Numbered from the stretch's first letter, positions 1 to 12,666 are shown. The stretch: 64,000 nucleotides of DNA from Sporobolomyces roseus (GCA_016617785.1 JADILM010000012.1:248001-312000), one strand, 5' to 3'. Notes: a model not told the origin generated them from the letters alone. Numbers and translations: made by a program.

Positions 1-1
1 A

Positions 2-1500
2 CAATCAAAATCAGACGTGAGTCCTCTGACCCCTCTATTCCTCCTATTCTTTCCCCTCTCCTATTTCTAACTCTCCTATCCTCCTCATTTAGGGTAACGC
101 AGCTTTCAAACTACAAGATTACCCTTTGGCACTCTCCCACTACTCGACTGCTATTCAACTAGACCCTTCAATATCAACCTATCCTCTCAATCGAAGTCTC
201 GTACATCTCAAACTATCAAACTGGAAAGAAGCAGAGAAGGATGCAAAGAGAGCACTCGACTTGGATGGAGGAGCAAATGTGAAAGCATTGTTCAGGAGAG
301 GATTGGCCAGGAAAGGTATGGGCAGATTGGACGATGCGAAGAAAGGTGAGTTTTCCACTATGTTCAGCGTTTCCACGCGCACTGAGCGAGATCGAAGCTT
401 CCAGATTTCGAGGAAGCTTTAGGTCAAGGTGCAGGTGCAGATGTGCAAGCTGAACTGGCGAAAGTCAAGCTAGAACTCGCTTTGGATGCGAAAGGGAAAT
501 CGACAGAGAAATCAAAGGTGCGTTGTTGATGACTGTTCAGCAAAGCTTCGGCATTGATGAATAGCGTATGCCGAATGTACAGGTCTCAGCATCGATATCC
601 CCTCCTTCGACTGCTTCCTCCACTCCTGAACCGAAACCTAGTACAGCACCTCAATCGAAATCCGACAGATTACGAGCTGCGATCGCTTCCCCTGCCTCCG
701 CTCCCCCCTCGAAACCCTCTTCACCGCCTTCATCTACCTCGCAAGCCCAACAATCTCCTGCAACGGCGTCGAAACCCTCCTCACTAGCAGCTATTCAAAA
801 CGATGATTCAGGGGGATTCATGAAAGCTGTTTCAACTCGAAAACTAAAACCCACTTCCACCTCCTCCCCTCCAGCACCAAGTCCATCTTTGCAAACTTCG
901 TCAGAACCAGACCCTTCCAGAGCAGCGACCGGTTCCCCAGCTCCACCTGCTCAACCTCCGACTCCCTCGACTTCAACTCCCCAACCCGATCCTCTTCCCT
1001 CTCCCTCTCCCTCTTTAACCTCACCTCCAGCGCCCAGCTCCTTCGCCTCCAAGAAACTCTCCCGATCAACGCGTCAACCCTCCTACCTCCCACCCACTGC
1101 TTCTTCCTCCTCTCAATCCCTGCCCCTTCGCTCTGCTCGCCCTTCCCACCCTTCAAGTCAAACTCTAACTTCCTTAGAATCTTCACTCTTACTCTTACCC
1201 TCCTCTTCACCCTCACGTAAAGATCTCCTTCGTTCGTTGGATCCATCGAAATTGGAAGAGTTCATGGGTGACTCTCTGACTCCTGATTTATTGAGTTTGA
1301 TCTTGGCTGAGCTAGATAGTGAGGAAGAAGGGCATGAGGAGGAAGGATGGAAGTTTGACTTATTGGAGGGATTGGGAGAGTGTAGGAGGTTCGGGACGGC
1401 TAGAATGATGTTAGGGGAGGAAGAGGTCGGGGTTGTGAGGAGAGTGATGGAGGGGATGGAGAGGAGAGTGAAAGGGGCGAGGGGGAAGTGGGAAGTGTAG
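2..1500 (+). CDS. RPAP3-like TPR cochaperone, 5' truncated by window edge
   Basis: Visible exons are 2-16, 93-345, 405-517 and 565-1500, all with GT-AG introns and consistent phase; the start lies left of the window. The first full exon encodes a TPR unit beginning GNAAFKLQDYPLAL, followed by a second TPR-type helix pair (KALFRRGLARKGMGRLDDA). A long Ser/Pro/Thr-rich linker fills most of the last exon. The last ~90 residues, starting LDPSKLEEFMGD and continuing through LLEGLGECRRF, resemble the RPAP3 C-terminal domain. TPR plus this domain is the layout of RPAP3/SPAG1 proteins, which bring Hsp90 to the R2TP (RuvB-like) complex for assembly of RNA polymerase II, snoRNPs and PIKKs. Family assignment rests on both domains; the role is inherited from the family. 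It lies tail-to-tail with the Clp1-like gene. Confidence 0.8.
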
Positions 1501-2283
1501 TGCAAGGAGAGGGGGGGAAGGGGATCCGAAAAGGAACGACAAGCTTGACTTCGAAGTTTGGAAACCTGACGCCTGAGCAAGAGAGAGGACGGGATAGTTC
1601 TCGCTTGGGCTCTCGGAGGTGCTCGTCGAACGTACGATGCGTAGAATTGAGGAGAGGTCCTGTTTTGAGGATTCTTCGAGCGACACTTCGACGGGCGAAC
1701 AGCTCGTCTCAGCGAGGGATCAGAATCGCCATTCACCGGTAGGCAATCTCTATTACTGAAGAAAAGGAAGAAGTAGCGCAGGACTCCGTGAGTCGACTCG
1801 AAAACAAACACGAAGAGATCTTGCGATCAAGCTTTACTCGACATCGATCGCGATACCAATGAGATGTTGTCTATCGAAGGATCCCTGAATACGACGAGTC
1901 GCAGAGAGAGAACGAAGGCATTCTGGAAGGGAGAACAAGCAGAAGTCGTAAGTTTTCACGATTTCTGTGTCCGACTTTAGCGGTCAACGCAGTACGTCCA
2001 GCAGATTCTGCGAGTGGCGTCTGCCTTGGACCAGCCTCATTCGATATCGATTACTCGACGCCTCGCACTATTCAGGCCTCACGAAGAACAGATGCAAAAT
2101 GCACGAAGGTAGAGTCGAATACTACTGATGTCGGATGCACTAAATGGAATGTGATGGAATGGATTAGTGAGATACAAACGTGACGATGCGTCTAGAGCGG
2201 GGAATGTTGCTACACTTCGAACGAGAGAGAACGCTCGACGAATGCTGATCTATGTACAAAATCGAAGTTGAAAACCTCTTTAA
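1501..2283. other. intergenic, convergent 3' ends
   Basis: This 780-bp gap separates two convergent genes. Open frames here are short and lack splice-consistent continuation. I see no RNA gene or repeat. Confidence 0.5.
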
Positions 2284-3214
2284 TCATCGATCCCCTCTCT
2301 CAGTTTCCCTCGAGTCGAGTCTTCCAATCAACTCCTCCCATGAACTCTCCATCGTCTCCCATAAACCCTCGTCTGCGATTTCCAGTTTAACAACCGATTT
2401 CCATAAATCTTCGACCAGCTTCAATAACCCTAGAGCTTCTTGAGAGTTGTAAGGCGGTGGAGTAGCAGCAGTAGGCTTCGGTGAGCTATCGAGGGAAAGT
2501 TTCGAAAGTTTGGGAGATGCAGGAGGTGAGGGAAGTCGAGAAGTCGATGCAGGTTTCGTTGTCAGTGAATGATGGAGAGCTGCGAGGGAACGAGTGTGGA
2601 GGTAGGTGTGCAGAATTGAGAATGCTTGTAGGGAAGGTAGATCTATTGGACCGAGAATTGGGAGGAGTAGCGAGGTGGAAGAAGCAACTGGAGTCGAATT
2701 TGAGGGTGTGATGTTAACGATTTGACCTCCAGTCTTTGAGAGGGGGAAGAGAGGGGATTCGAGAACGTATAAGAGTGAATGAGCGGGTACTAGGATCTTG
2801 TTTGGAGGGGAAAGATTCGGGTTTGTAGCGGGGAAAGTGAGGGCGAGGAGGAAAGTTGGTGGAAGTGGTGAAGTTCCTCGAGCTAAGGATGGATCAAAGG
2901 TACAGCGTGCATGGGTAGGTAGAGATTTATCTGGTGTTGGGATCGCAGCTGGATCTAGAGTTGTACAATTGATTCCACAGAGTAAACGAGGTGCTGTCAT
3001 TCAAGATCCGATTCTCAGAGGTTAGCTAGCTTCTGGCGTGTTCAGGGAGAATGGAGAGCATACCCAGGTCTTTGAGGACATCCCTGATGAATACAGTGGG
3101 TACTTCTGATAGTGATTGGTCGAGGGAGAGACTTGAGAGATCTGCTGGTCGTAGTGATGAAGGCTTTCGAGGCAGTTCTCGAGGGAATGAGTCGAAGGAT
3201 GAGGTGACGCTCAT
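2284..3214 (-). CDS. Clp1 (clampless)-like developmental protein
   Basis: Two exons on the minus strand, 3064-3214 and 2284-2993, join in phase to a 286-residue protein. The spliced junction reads VFIRDVLKDLAPRLLCGI, which removes an in-frame stop lying between the two open frames. Downstream are VPAHSLLYVLESPLFP, a LLLPILGPIDLPS..FSILHTYLHT segment, and a C-terminal helical region ending WEELIGRL. This order (short N-terminal helix, BTB-like core with 'HSLLYVLESP' and 'LHTYLHT', C-terminal helix) matches my memory of the basidiomycete Clp1 family, which controls clamp formation and dikaryon proliferation in Coprinopsis and Ustilago. No enzymatic motif is present. The start chosen is the ATG just before SVTSSFDSF; an in-frame upstream ATG at 3403 would add about 60 residues. 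This is not the mRNA-cleavage factor also called Clp1. Assignment is from recollection of the family, so moderate. Confidence 0.5.
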
Positions 3215-5478
3215 ACTTTGGCGTTGAGTTTCTACAAGTCCAGTTCGATTGAAAGGAGGTGAAGTGAGTTTCGAGAGTTTCAACGAGTCGAAGTTCGGAA
3301 GGGTGCAGAAAACAGCGAGGAGTCGTGATTGAAGATTGAAGAGCGTTTGCGAGCTCTCTATCGCTCTTCCCTTTCGTCCGTCCGAGTGAACAAGTTTTTG
3401 CAAGCTGTACAGAAGCTCTCAAGCTGCTCAAAGGGAGGTGCCCCGCTGCAGGAAAGAGAAAAAGAGTGAATTCATGGGATCCCTTTTGTTCTTCTACATC
3501 CGAAGAACGTCTAGAATTCACTCTATTCAACTCTGGAACGTCTGCATGGGCATTCTCGACTCGACGCTAGTGCTAACCGAACCTTTGGTAGCCGGTGAGC
3601 CGACCTCGAAAAATACTTCGCAACTTGTTTGAGCTCTCAAACTGTGTTTTTCTCTTCGCTTTCACTCGTTGCTTGCAGGGCAGCTATCGAGGGTTCTACG
3701 CCGATATTGCGCTCGTCGTCAGGGATCCACTGACAGCGGCGGAGTTGCGAATTGACGACTCTTCGATTGAGCTTTTGAACGAAGCAGCATTTTCGAAATG
3801 CTGCAAGAGACCCACGACCGCTGACACGTGTGTTGGTGCCGCTAGTCCGGTCTCCCGTAGAATGTCGTCCGAGTAGAACAGAGTATTCTATGCAAGGGAG
3901 ACTCGTCGGAAGAAGGGAAAATTGATTTTAATTTTCGACTCTTTCGACATTTGATACGGTTCCTTGGCCGTTCCTCCTCTGCGTCTGCCTCTGAATGAGC
4001 TCATCTATATCTGCGGTATCGACAAGGGCCTTCGTTACGGGCGCAGAGCCTGTCCTTGCGCGATAAGAAGGCAGGTTATAGAAAAGTGGACTGATTTCAT
4101 CGCAAGAGCTCGCAGTCTACGATCCAAGCTCTCGTAGCTGACACGGCGTACATAGATGATATCCTCTTTCATTCATCGAGGAGCTCCGAAACAGGGTTTC
4201 GCGGCAGAAAAGGCTTCTACAACCGAAGGCTCCGCACTCGTAAAAGTTTTGCTTTGCCTCTCATCTTCCTCGGTTGCCTTAACGTCGAGATGTCGCCCGA
4301 GATAGTTCATGGAGGTCCGTATGCTTCAGCATCGAAAAGTCGGAGGAAGCGGTGTCCGGCGTTTCCACCAGTCGTAGTTTCAGCTTGCATTTCGAACAAA
4401 GCTTTTTCAGTCGACCCTCGCTTGCGAGCCTCCGCCAATGGGAGGAGGTCTCTTTGGCTCGAACGACGTATGGAGCACTGCGAAGGGGCTGGGAGACACG
4501 GTAGTGGATCGTCAGATTGGCGAAACTGACGAAGGGAATTAATCGGACAATCCAATCGAATGAAGTCGAAAAGCCCTGCGACGACTGCAACCTGCGAATA
4601 ACTCGCGTCTCAGGATTAGTTTGTGCTTGTTGAGATCTAATCGGGCCCCTGTGAACCGCAAACAGAGTAGACGAAGGCGCACTTCCAGCTGTCGAAGAGC
4701 GACATTTGCACTTTCGAGCGAGGCCGCTCTTCACGCTCGTGAGCGCCACCTTCATCCGGACGCACGAGAAAGTCAATCTCGCTACGTCGTGAGTAGTTCG
4801 ACGATGCAAAGTGCTGTGTAGTGCGACGATAATAGCCGTTCTGAGAGCGACAAAGTCTGTCTTTACGAATCTACAGTCAAAACCCTCTTCCTCTTTGTCC
4901 TCCGCACTCTCTGTGTCTTTTTACGTCGATTGGATGCAGCACATCGTCGTTGTCGAACAAAGAGAGAGTTGCTTTGAGACGGGGTCGGCGTTTTCTTGCA
5001 GGATAAGACCGGTATGAAAAGGCGCCCGACTTCGCAGGGGATGCAAAAGCAGAAAACTGGAGGTTCGGCGGACGTACGGCGTTGAGGGCGAGATGGATCC
5101 GAAGGAAGTCGGCAGCTCTTGTATCGGAAAGTGAGATGTCAGAAGCAGATCAAGTGCAAAAAGGAAAAACGAAGGACGAATAGAAGTCTCAAACGACCAC
5201 GAAGCAGCAGATCGCCCCGGGCTAGCTGGTTCTGCCTCGTGTACCAATGAACGTTCTATTGAAGCGCCCGAATGATCCTGTGAAAGTCTCGAATCCTTCG
5301 AAACCACGGGAGCAACAAAGTATGGACCCAAAACGAGTGAGGACAGGAGTGCCCATTTCGAAACGGATAGTCGCTGTGCTCTACACACTATGGACAGTGT
5401 CCGTAGAAGCAAGGTGAGAGGTAGGAAGGAGAGCTGCCAAAGTTTCCCTTCTTTCCCTCTTTCCCCACACCGACCAAG
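3215..5478. other. long intergenic region between divergent genes
   Basis: About 2.3 kb separate the Clp1-like gene (minus) from CWF19 (plus), far more than the 60-400 bp usual in this window. Several antisense open frames exist (for example 4279-4809 on the minus strand, 176 codons), but they have no recognisable domain and no splice-consistent neighbours. It may hold regulatory DNA for the Clp1-like gene, a non-coding transcript, or an unrecognised gene; the sequence does not decide. Confidence 0.4.
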
Positions 5479-8400
5479 ATGGGATCCTCCTCCCATTCGC
5501 ACAGAGACCGCGACAGAGATCATGGAAGCTCTAGGGACAAAGACCGCGACTCTCATCGCTCTTCATCCGACAAGAAACATCGATCTTCTTCAAAAAGAGA
5601 TGATGACGATCGGGATTCTCACCACTCTCACAAGAGACATCGTTCAAGCAAGGACAAGGAATCGAGTAGTAGCAGTAGCAGACACAAGTCAAGCAAGAAT
5701 GACAAGAGGGCAGAGAGTGAAGAGGATGAATGGGAAGAGAAAGAATCGGAAGCACCTCCAGCTACAATCCCTCAAGCTCCGGTTGATAGTGTAGGAACGT
5801 TCTCAGTAGGCGAGATGCCGTCTACGAGTGGATTAGCAAAGATGGAAGCGGAGAACTTGACGGATGGTTACGGAGATGGAGATGTTGGAGGAAGTTCGAG
5901 TCGAGGTGGAGGAATGTTTGGAGTTAGTCACGGTGCGGAAGGTGCTCAAGGAGAGATGGATTTCTTTGGAGCGTTCGGGACGGAACAGAAGAGGAAAGAA
6001 CCCAAGGAGAAACCAGATCCTTCCGTACGTCCACCCTCTCCTCGCCGAATCTTCCTCTTCTTCAGCTGATTCGACAGGACTGATTCGACAGCAAACGATG
6101 GGACAATCTTCCCGCGAACTCAACAAAACGTATTGGCAAGGCACTGCCCCCGCTGTCGCAGCTTCTTCTCCAGCTCCTCGAACTGGTTCACCTGCTCCCG
6201 GTTCTTCGGGATCTGCCTGGCGAATGACCAAACTCAAGAGGACGTACGAAGCTGCTGAAGATGAGGGGAAATCGATTGAAGAAGTAGCGATGGAGAGATA
6301 CGGATCACTCGAGGCTTTCGAAGAAGCAAAGGAAGAGAAACGAGTGCTCGACGAACGGGATTCGAATCGACGAGGGAGAAGAGAGAGTGGTATGGGAGCT
6401 GGAGCGAGAACACCGAGAGGGATGGGTGCAGATGGAGGAGGAAGGAAATTCGTCTTTACAGAAATGGGAGGAGCTGAAACTCCCGATCCTTCGTCTCGAC
6501 CTTCATCGAGGAACGCTTTCCGTCGACCAGGAGAAGCGCCGCCTACTCAACCTTCACTCTCTCGTTCAGCTTCGACCCAATCACTATCCGGATCTCGACC
6601 TTCGACTCCAGTTCCCTCCGTTTTCACTCCTCCCATCTCTCGTACTCCTCTCGTTCGATCCGGGCTCTCCCAATCAACAGTACTCAACCCCGATCCTACT
6701 AGAACCGGACCTGCTACTTCCGCTAGTGGCAGTGACAAACCGATTCTCTCACAAAGTGAACTCAACAAGTTGCAAGCAAAGGTGCTCAAAGCAAGACTGA
6801 TGGACGACGAATCAGCGACAACACTCGAAGCCGAATATCAAGCAGAAGTCAAGCGATCACAAGATGCTGGACCACTCGTTTCGAATCACGAAGCTATGGC
6901 AGGTCAATCGGGATCGGCTGGCAAAGCGACGGAAGTTCAGGTACTGCCGACGCTCGATGGTAGAGGAAGAATGTATGATACGGGAATTGGTACAGGAGTT
7001 GCGGATCAATGGGAGAAGGAGAGACTCGAGAAAGGAAAGAGAGGGAAAAAGGAGAAGGTATGTCAATTCTCTCTTTGCGATGTTTCGCTCATCGGCTGAC
7101 TCTTGAGATCGACCAGGCGTTCCAATCTCACGATCCCAAAACGGGCGATGTTATTCGTACTACAGCCGATGACGATCAACTTTCCCTCTCAGACCTCGTT
7201 CGACAAGAACGCTTCGCAGGAGGATCTTCATCGCAGAAAGACATGGACTACGATGTCGCGAATCGGATCGCTACTGATGCCAAATTCAATACGGATCTGG
7301 ATTATCAGGATGAGAATGCTGAGAGGTTGGCGAGGAGAAAGATGAAGAGTGAGAGTATGAAGAGGCAATTCGCGATCAACGGTGAGCTCAAGCTGCCGCT
7401 ATCTTGCCTCGAACGTAAGCTCATAGAGGTTTTCTTCTTCTTACAGATTACGCTCGAACGAAGAAGGCTCTCGACTCGTGAGTTTTCGCCCATCATTCGA
7501 TTCATACAGCGCAAAGAACGAGCTGAGACTGATGTCTTGCTCACCGTGTAGATGTACTCTGTGTCCTCCCGACGATGGAGGTCCACCTCCAGCTCCAACA
7601 GTCGCGCTCGGAACTCGCGCCTATCTCAGCTTGATGGAGACCGAAGAATTAGTTCCAGGTCACTGTCGCATCGTGCCACTCTCTCACTGCTTGAGCTGTC
7701 TCGAAGTAGACGAAGAGGAAGGTTGGGAGGAGATCAAGGTGAGTTTGCGATCTCGGCAGCAGAGGTGCTCTTCCCCTGACTGCTGCCACTCGTCGTCCAC
7801 AGAACTTCATGAAAACCTTGATGCAAATGTTTGCCGAAGAAGACAAGGGAGTCATCTTCTTTGAAACAATCACAAGCCACAAGTTTCAGAAACACAGTTA
7901 TATCGAAGCGATTCCAGTTCCTTTCGATCTCTTCGATCAACTACCTATCTACTTCCAGGTAAGTCGCCTGATCTTGCTCAGTGACAATCTTTGGCTCTCC
8001 TGACATAATCGAGGTGATCTACAGGAAGCGATTTCGACCTCTGAATCCGAATGGTCTCAACACAAGAAGTTGATCACTTTCTCCTCTGGCCGACCATTCC
8101 GCCGAGCACTCGTACCCAATCTCCCTTACTTTATGGTTCAATTCGACTACAAGGGAGAGAACGGATTCGGTCACATCATCGAGGGAGTCGACGATGCGCC
8201 AGATCGAGATCTTGATGGTGAAGAGCGAAGAGGAGAAGTTGGAGAGAAAGGTGGAGGAGAGTTCCCCAAGTGCGTTCAAGCTTTCCTGCGACGATGTACT
8301 CGGGACTAGACTGACCTCGAGAGTGCTCACAGATACTTTGCACAAGAAATCATTGGGAATCTTCTCGATCTTCCCCCTCGAGCGTGGAGGAAACCGAAAC

Positions 8401-8504
8401 GGCTCGATCGAAGGGATAACAGTAAACGGGTCGAAGGGTTCAGGAAGAAGTACGATAAGTACGACTGGACCAAAATGCTTTCGAATCGAGGAGGGCAAGC
8501 TTGA
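5479..8504 (+). CDS. CWF19: Cwf19/CWF19L2 spliceosome-associated protein
   Basis: Eight exons (5479-6024, 6092-7057, 7117-7381, 7447-7477, 7552-7738, 7803-7958, 8025-8269, 8333-8504) give 855 residues with intact phase. The N-terminus is a low-complexity Ser/His/Asp/Arg/Lys tract (about residues 1-75). The middle contains TMGQSSRELNKTYWQG, typical of the family. The C-terminal 250 residues hold the CwfJ_C_1 and CwfJ_C_2 domains: a DSCTLCPPD zinc-ligand-like motif, VPGHCRIVPLSHCLSC (the HIT-like GHC..P..H signature) and a final W..PKR / YDWTKML segment. Family members associate with late spliceosomes and the lariat-debranching step (relatives of Drn1/CWF19L1). Exon 4 is only 31 nt. The head domain and length fit S. 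pombe Cwf19/human CWF19L2 rather than the shorter CWF19L1. Confidence 0.93.
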
Positions 8505-8719
8505 AATAGCGAAAATGCGGAATTTTCCATTTTCTTATAGCGACCCTTTGCGTTATATGAAGAGTGATTAGAAGTATCTCAGGCTATCAGCATTCTGGCG
8601 GAGCGAGTTACAAGGGAAGAGTGACTTTGCTGACTTCGAAGCCTCTGAGAGCGAACTTTGCTCTTTCTCTCTTCTTCCTCTTCACTTTCTCACCATCACC
8701 TCAACTTCACCCGATCGAT

Positions 8720-11053
8720 ATGACAGATCAAGTATCAGTAGTACAGCGTGCTAGGGCAATGCTACTCAAGAGGAGGGAACTCAAAGAGAAGGGGTCCGAG
8801 GAGAAACACGGAGTTCAAAAAGAGGAGGAAAAGATCAAGGAGGAGCAAGTAGAAGCGATCGTAGAGACTGTTCCTGAGGTAGTCAAGACTGAAGAGGTAA
8901 AGCCAATCGCTGTAGAAGCTACTCCTACTCAAGGTGAGTCCTCTCCTCTCTTTCTCTCTAATCCCGGGCTTCCTTCTTTCTCGCTGACTCTCGCTGTCTC
9001 CATCCCCTTGTCGGAAGAGCCTCAAGTCAGTCCTCAAGATATTCAAGCTACTACCGAGGAGCAATCTGACAAGGAAAGCTTCGAATCTGCGAAGGAAGAA
9101 CCTCAAGTTGCGCCCACTTCGAAAACTTCCACTTCCTCCTCGTCACCCGCTAGGCCAGCTGAGTCAGCACCTATCAAGACCACCTCTACTCCTCCTAGTA
9201 TTAAGCCAGAGCCCAAGTCAGCTGCGATGGAAGCCAAGAAGCTCGACGTACACGCTTTCTTCCAACCTGCGAAGACTGTCCCTTCCCCTTCGACTAGCAC
9301 CGCACCCTCTTCTAGACTCTTCAAGGTAGCAAGCAACGACGCATTCCGTGACGCGACTGCTGCTCGTTCTCAACCAATCGACGCTCGTGCTTCTTGGGGT
9401 CGTCAGCAATTCGCAACTCTCCCGAATCCTCCTTCTTACCGTTCACCTCCTCCTCGTTCCCTGCGTGAACTCTTCTCCCCTCCTCCGGTTCCTGTCGTCA
9501 CTGCTCCCGGAGCGTTCTATCCCTCAGCTCATCCGCCTCCCGTTCCCGTAGCCTCACCTCCCGCTTTCTTCCCCTCGACTCCAGCTTACCCTGCGAACCA
9601 GATCTCTCCCGCTCTCGACACTTTCTATCCTCCTTCTCCTCCCCTCTGGGAACCTGCTCGTCCTTCGAAGGGTGTCACACTCTCTCGTACCTCAGTCTCG
9701 CCAGCCTCAGGTCCGACTCCTTCGTCCTCGACCCCAGTTTCGCCCTCAGTTTCTCGAGGAATGCCAGTACCCGAATCCGAAACTGCCGAATCGCAAGACG
9801 AAGAGCAATTCTACTATCCCAGTGAGAATTCAACTCAAGCGATGTCACCTTCAACCGATTCGCCCGAAATGGTGAATTCGCTTGACCTCTTCACCTCTCG
9901 CTCGAACTGACAATTGCTCTTCTAGTCGAACACTTTGTCCTCACTACAACTCTCTCTTGCCATCAAGGATGCACCGATTCCGAAAGACTTGCCCGGCGAT
10001 GACCCTCGCTTCTCGACCGTTTACTCTCTCCTCCACTCGACTTTGCTCGACAACGCCAAACTCTCTCTCCGCCTCGAAGTAGCACAAAAGCGTATCGACG
10101 AACTGGCCGTCGGAAGTCCTGTGCCTGAGAAGAAGGAGGAACCGAAGAAGGAGGAACCGAATGATCAATCCGCGCTCAATCAGGAAGCGATCTCTCTAGT
10201 TGTCGATTTGGAGGAGGATCTCAATTCTGCACGCAGTCAGCTCGATTTGCTACTCACCAAGTTGAACGAAGCCTATTCGGACTACATCGAACTCGCGACT
10301 TCTTCCTGCACTCTCATCCAATCCGAACTCACGATTCAAGAGGATCTCGTCGATCGCATCAACCAAGTCGAGAGTCAGTACAACAATTTGAGGAGACGTG
10401 CCATAGAGAAAGTAGAAGCGTGAGTCTTTCCTTTGATCTTGAGTAGCGTCTCTTCAATTGAGCTCACCCTGTCCCTCGAATGGCTCGTAGTGCTCAACAA
10501 GAACTTGAAACGGCTCGCAAGCAGATCAAGTCTCAACAACTCGAACTCGAAACCTTGGGTAGCGTCAAGCAGCAAGTCGAGATCCTTCAAGCTTCTCTCG
10601 ATACCTCGGAGAAAGAGAATCAGCAGAACTTGAAGAAACTCGATGATGCGGTTCAGAAGAGTCAGAAGCTTCACCAGAAGAGTGACGATTTGATTGGTAA
10701 CATTCAACAGATGCAGAGGGAGATCGTGGGACTTGCTGCGAGGGCTAGGAAGGCGGAGACCACGAACAAAGAGAAGAAGCTCGAGTACAATCAGACTGTC
10801 GTTCGATATGTGAAAGAGGTGAGCTCGTTCATGTTTCCCTCATCGATAGCGTATTGACGCCGATCAATCATGAGCGATACAGGCTCAAGCCCTCGAAAAC
10901 AAACTCGATGAAACTGAACGAGCTTTTTCAACTCTCAAAACTCGTTTCGAAAAGGTCGAGAAGGAAAGGTTTGAAGCTACGATGTTGTTGGCAGAACTCA
11001 CGAAGGGAGATAGTGACAAAGGATCTGGAAACGAAGAGGAGAACAACGTTTGA
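8720..11053 (+). CDS. uncharacterised coiled-coil protein
   Basis: Five exons (8720-8933, 9018-9871, 9926-10419, 10491-10818, 10883-11053) give 686 residues. The start is the ATG preceding TDQVSVVQRARAML; an in-frame ATG upstream at 8564 lies in what looks like leader sequence. Residues ~20-70 are charged (Glu/Lys), ~70-350 are Pro/Ser-rich and probably disordered, and from ~360 to the end the protein is almost continuous coiled coil (for example SLQLSLAIKDAPIPKDLPG, then heptads through LEKVEKERFEATMLLAEL). I recognise no catalytic or binding domain. The first intron is 84 nt, a multiple of three without stops, so retention would add 28 residues. A role as a cytoskeletal or trafficking tether is possible but only a guess from architecture. 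Confidence 0.75.
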
Positions 11054-11172
11054 AAAGATACGAGGGGAAAGAAAAGGTAGAAAGGAAAAACGCTTGTTTG
11101 GTACAAATGAAACGAAGGAAATCTATTCCGTTACGCTCACGGCAGAAGTGCGAGCGTTTGAGAGCTGTGATT

Positions 11173-12666
11173 TCATACTATAGTATCGAGTTCAGACAAA
11201 TCCAGTAATTCCAGCTGAGGTCCAAAATAAGTCCAATCGACAAGATCCAGCTCTTCTTGCCTCAACGGAGGCCACTCTTTCAGCTCGGTATTCTCGAGGA
11301 ACCAGTTCGTTGGCTGGAACCAATCCATGTCTCGAATGGACAGATGCAGAGGTGCGATGTATCGACCATTGTTTTTTCGCGAATCCGGTCGATTGTTGAG
11401 TCGTCGAGAGGGGTCCTCGACACTGTAGTGCAAAGCATCAATTCGTCAGTACCAGAGAAACGTGAGTTATCTGATAGCGCAAGTCCCTCACCGAGTGATC
11501 GAACGACGCATGTACAGCACGAGATCTTCCGAAAGGCAGATCTCACGTCCTTGGAGCTTCATTTCTGTGACTTGATACAGGCTGTATCCTCCGAAGATGA
11601 ACAAGATGTGGTGCTGACCGGTGACGGTCAACGTTAGAGTGCGAAGACTGTGCCAGAACGAAGGTGGGTCGTCCATCTCGATCTCGAATGAAAAGATGAA
11701 CAGTCGGTCCTCCTTGATACGGTCCCATGCCCATATCGAAGCGAAGGTGTCAAAGTCGAAGCGTGCTCTTTTGACGATTTCGATCGGAGGTGAGGGAATC
11801 TCGGCTTGAGACTTGACTGGACCGAAGGGATGATGCGGATTTCGTTCGTAGGGATCAATGAAGCGGTGCTGATTCGGGAAAGATCTCGTGAGTTGAGAGG
11901 ATTGGACAATCGACGAAACAGTCTGGGCCAGAATAGAGTGCAGCTTCGAGGACGTAGTTAAAGCCGATGTCGTCCGTACAGTATCGAGAGGTGTAGACGA
12001 GTTCTACCTCGGTGAGAAGAAAGGTTCGAAGGAAAGAGCTAGGTCCGAGAAGGTGTGGAAGGACGTGGGTTGAGTCGTAGCAGTCGTTGAATCTGAGGGT
12101 CGTGATGAAGGAGAAGTGGTAGCATTCTTTGAAGAACCGAAGATTGGGTAGGTTGTTGCAGGCGTCCCAGCCTTCGGAGAAGTCGAAGATGAGCTGTGAA
12201 GGGAGGGCGAGCGAAATGACAACAGATTAGGGAGTTGATTTTGACAATTCGAGGAGATCTGCGGCTCACCTCTCTCGGTCTGTTACTCGTCATCCGCTTG
12301 CATCTACTCGCTCGTGTGAATGGCGTTATTCCACCTGTAAAGGTTCGAAGGTACAATCGCATCTGTTTCCGGGTTACGAGCCTCGGGGCATCGTAGAGCT
12401 GAAGAAGCGATTGAGGCCTTTCGATGTCAGGGCTAGTGAAGCCAAGTCTGATTGAGCCGACATCCGCCAGAGGTCGCCTTGCTCTTGCGAGGTGTCGAGA
12501 CAATCTGGAAACAATGAAGTCGTTCAGCCTCAAGGCGCAGGGAATGCATAAGATTGCCGCACTCACCTATAAACTTGAATAATATCTCAGTCGGTAATTT
12601 ATTCATCCAGGTCGTCTTTGAGAGGGGTTGAAGTGATGGGTTTGAGGGAGAAAGATCAAGATTCAT
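11173..12666 (-). pseudogene. F-box-like protein, family A copy with two frame breaks
   Basis: Exon 1 (12567-12666) encodes an F-box start, KLPTEILFKFI, and exon 2 (12270-12504) continues DCLDTSQEQGDL..DLASLALTSKGLNRFF. Near 12395 the homologous frame changes: it continues in another frame as LYDAPRLVTRKQMRLYL. Exon 3 (from 12193) is open as LIFDFSEGWDACNNLPNLRF until a TGA near 11852, where homology again moves to a different frame (HRFIDPYERNPHH..ARFDFDTFASIWAW). The last exon (11173-11422) joins in phase as RRSITRVEDPSRRL and ends in a leucine-rich LDLSELD motif. The same layout occurs in the copies at 25.6 kb and 59.7 kb. Neither break lies in a homopolymer, which favours real decay over a base-calling slip, but a missed short intron cannot be excluded. 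It starts only 58 bp from SWD2, head to head. Confidence 0.6.

Noticed and set aside
818..1246. 142-codon minus-strand frame inside the RPAP3-like gene
   Set aside because: Antisense shadow of a Ser/Pro-rich coding region with strong codon bias.
4279..4809. 176-codon minus-strand open frame in the Clp1-CWF19 interval
   Set aside because: No domain, overlaps equally long frames on the other strand, composition like surrounding non-coding DNA.
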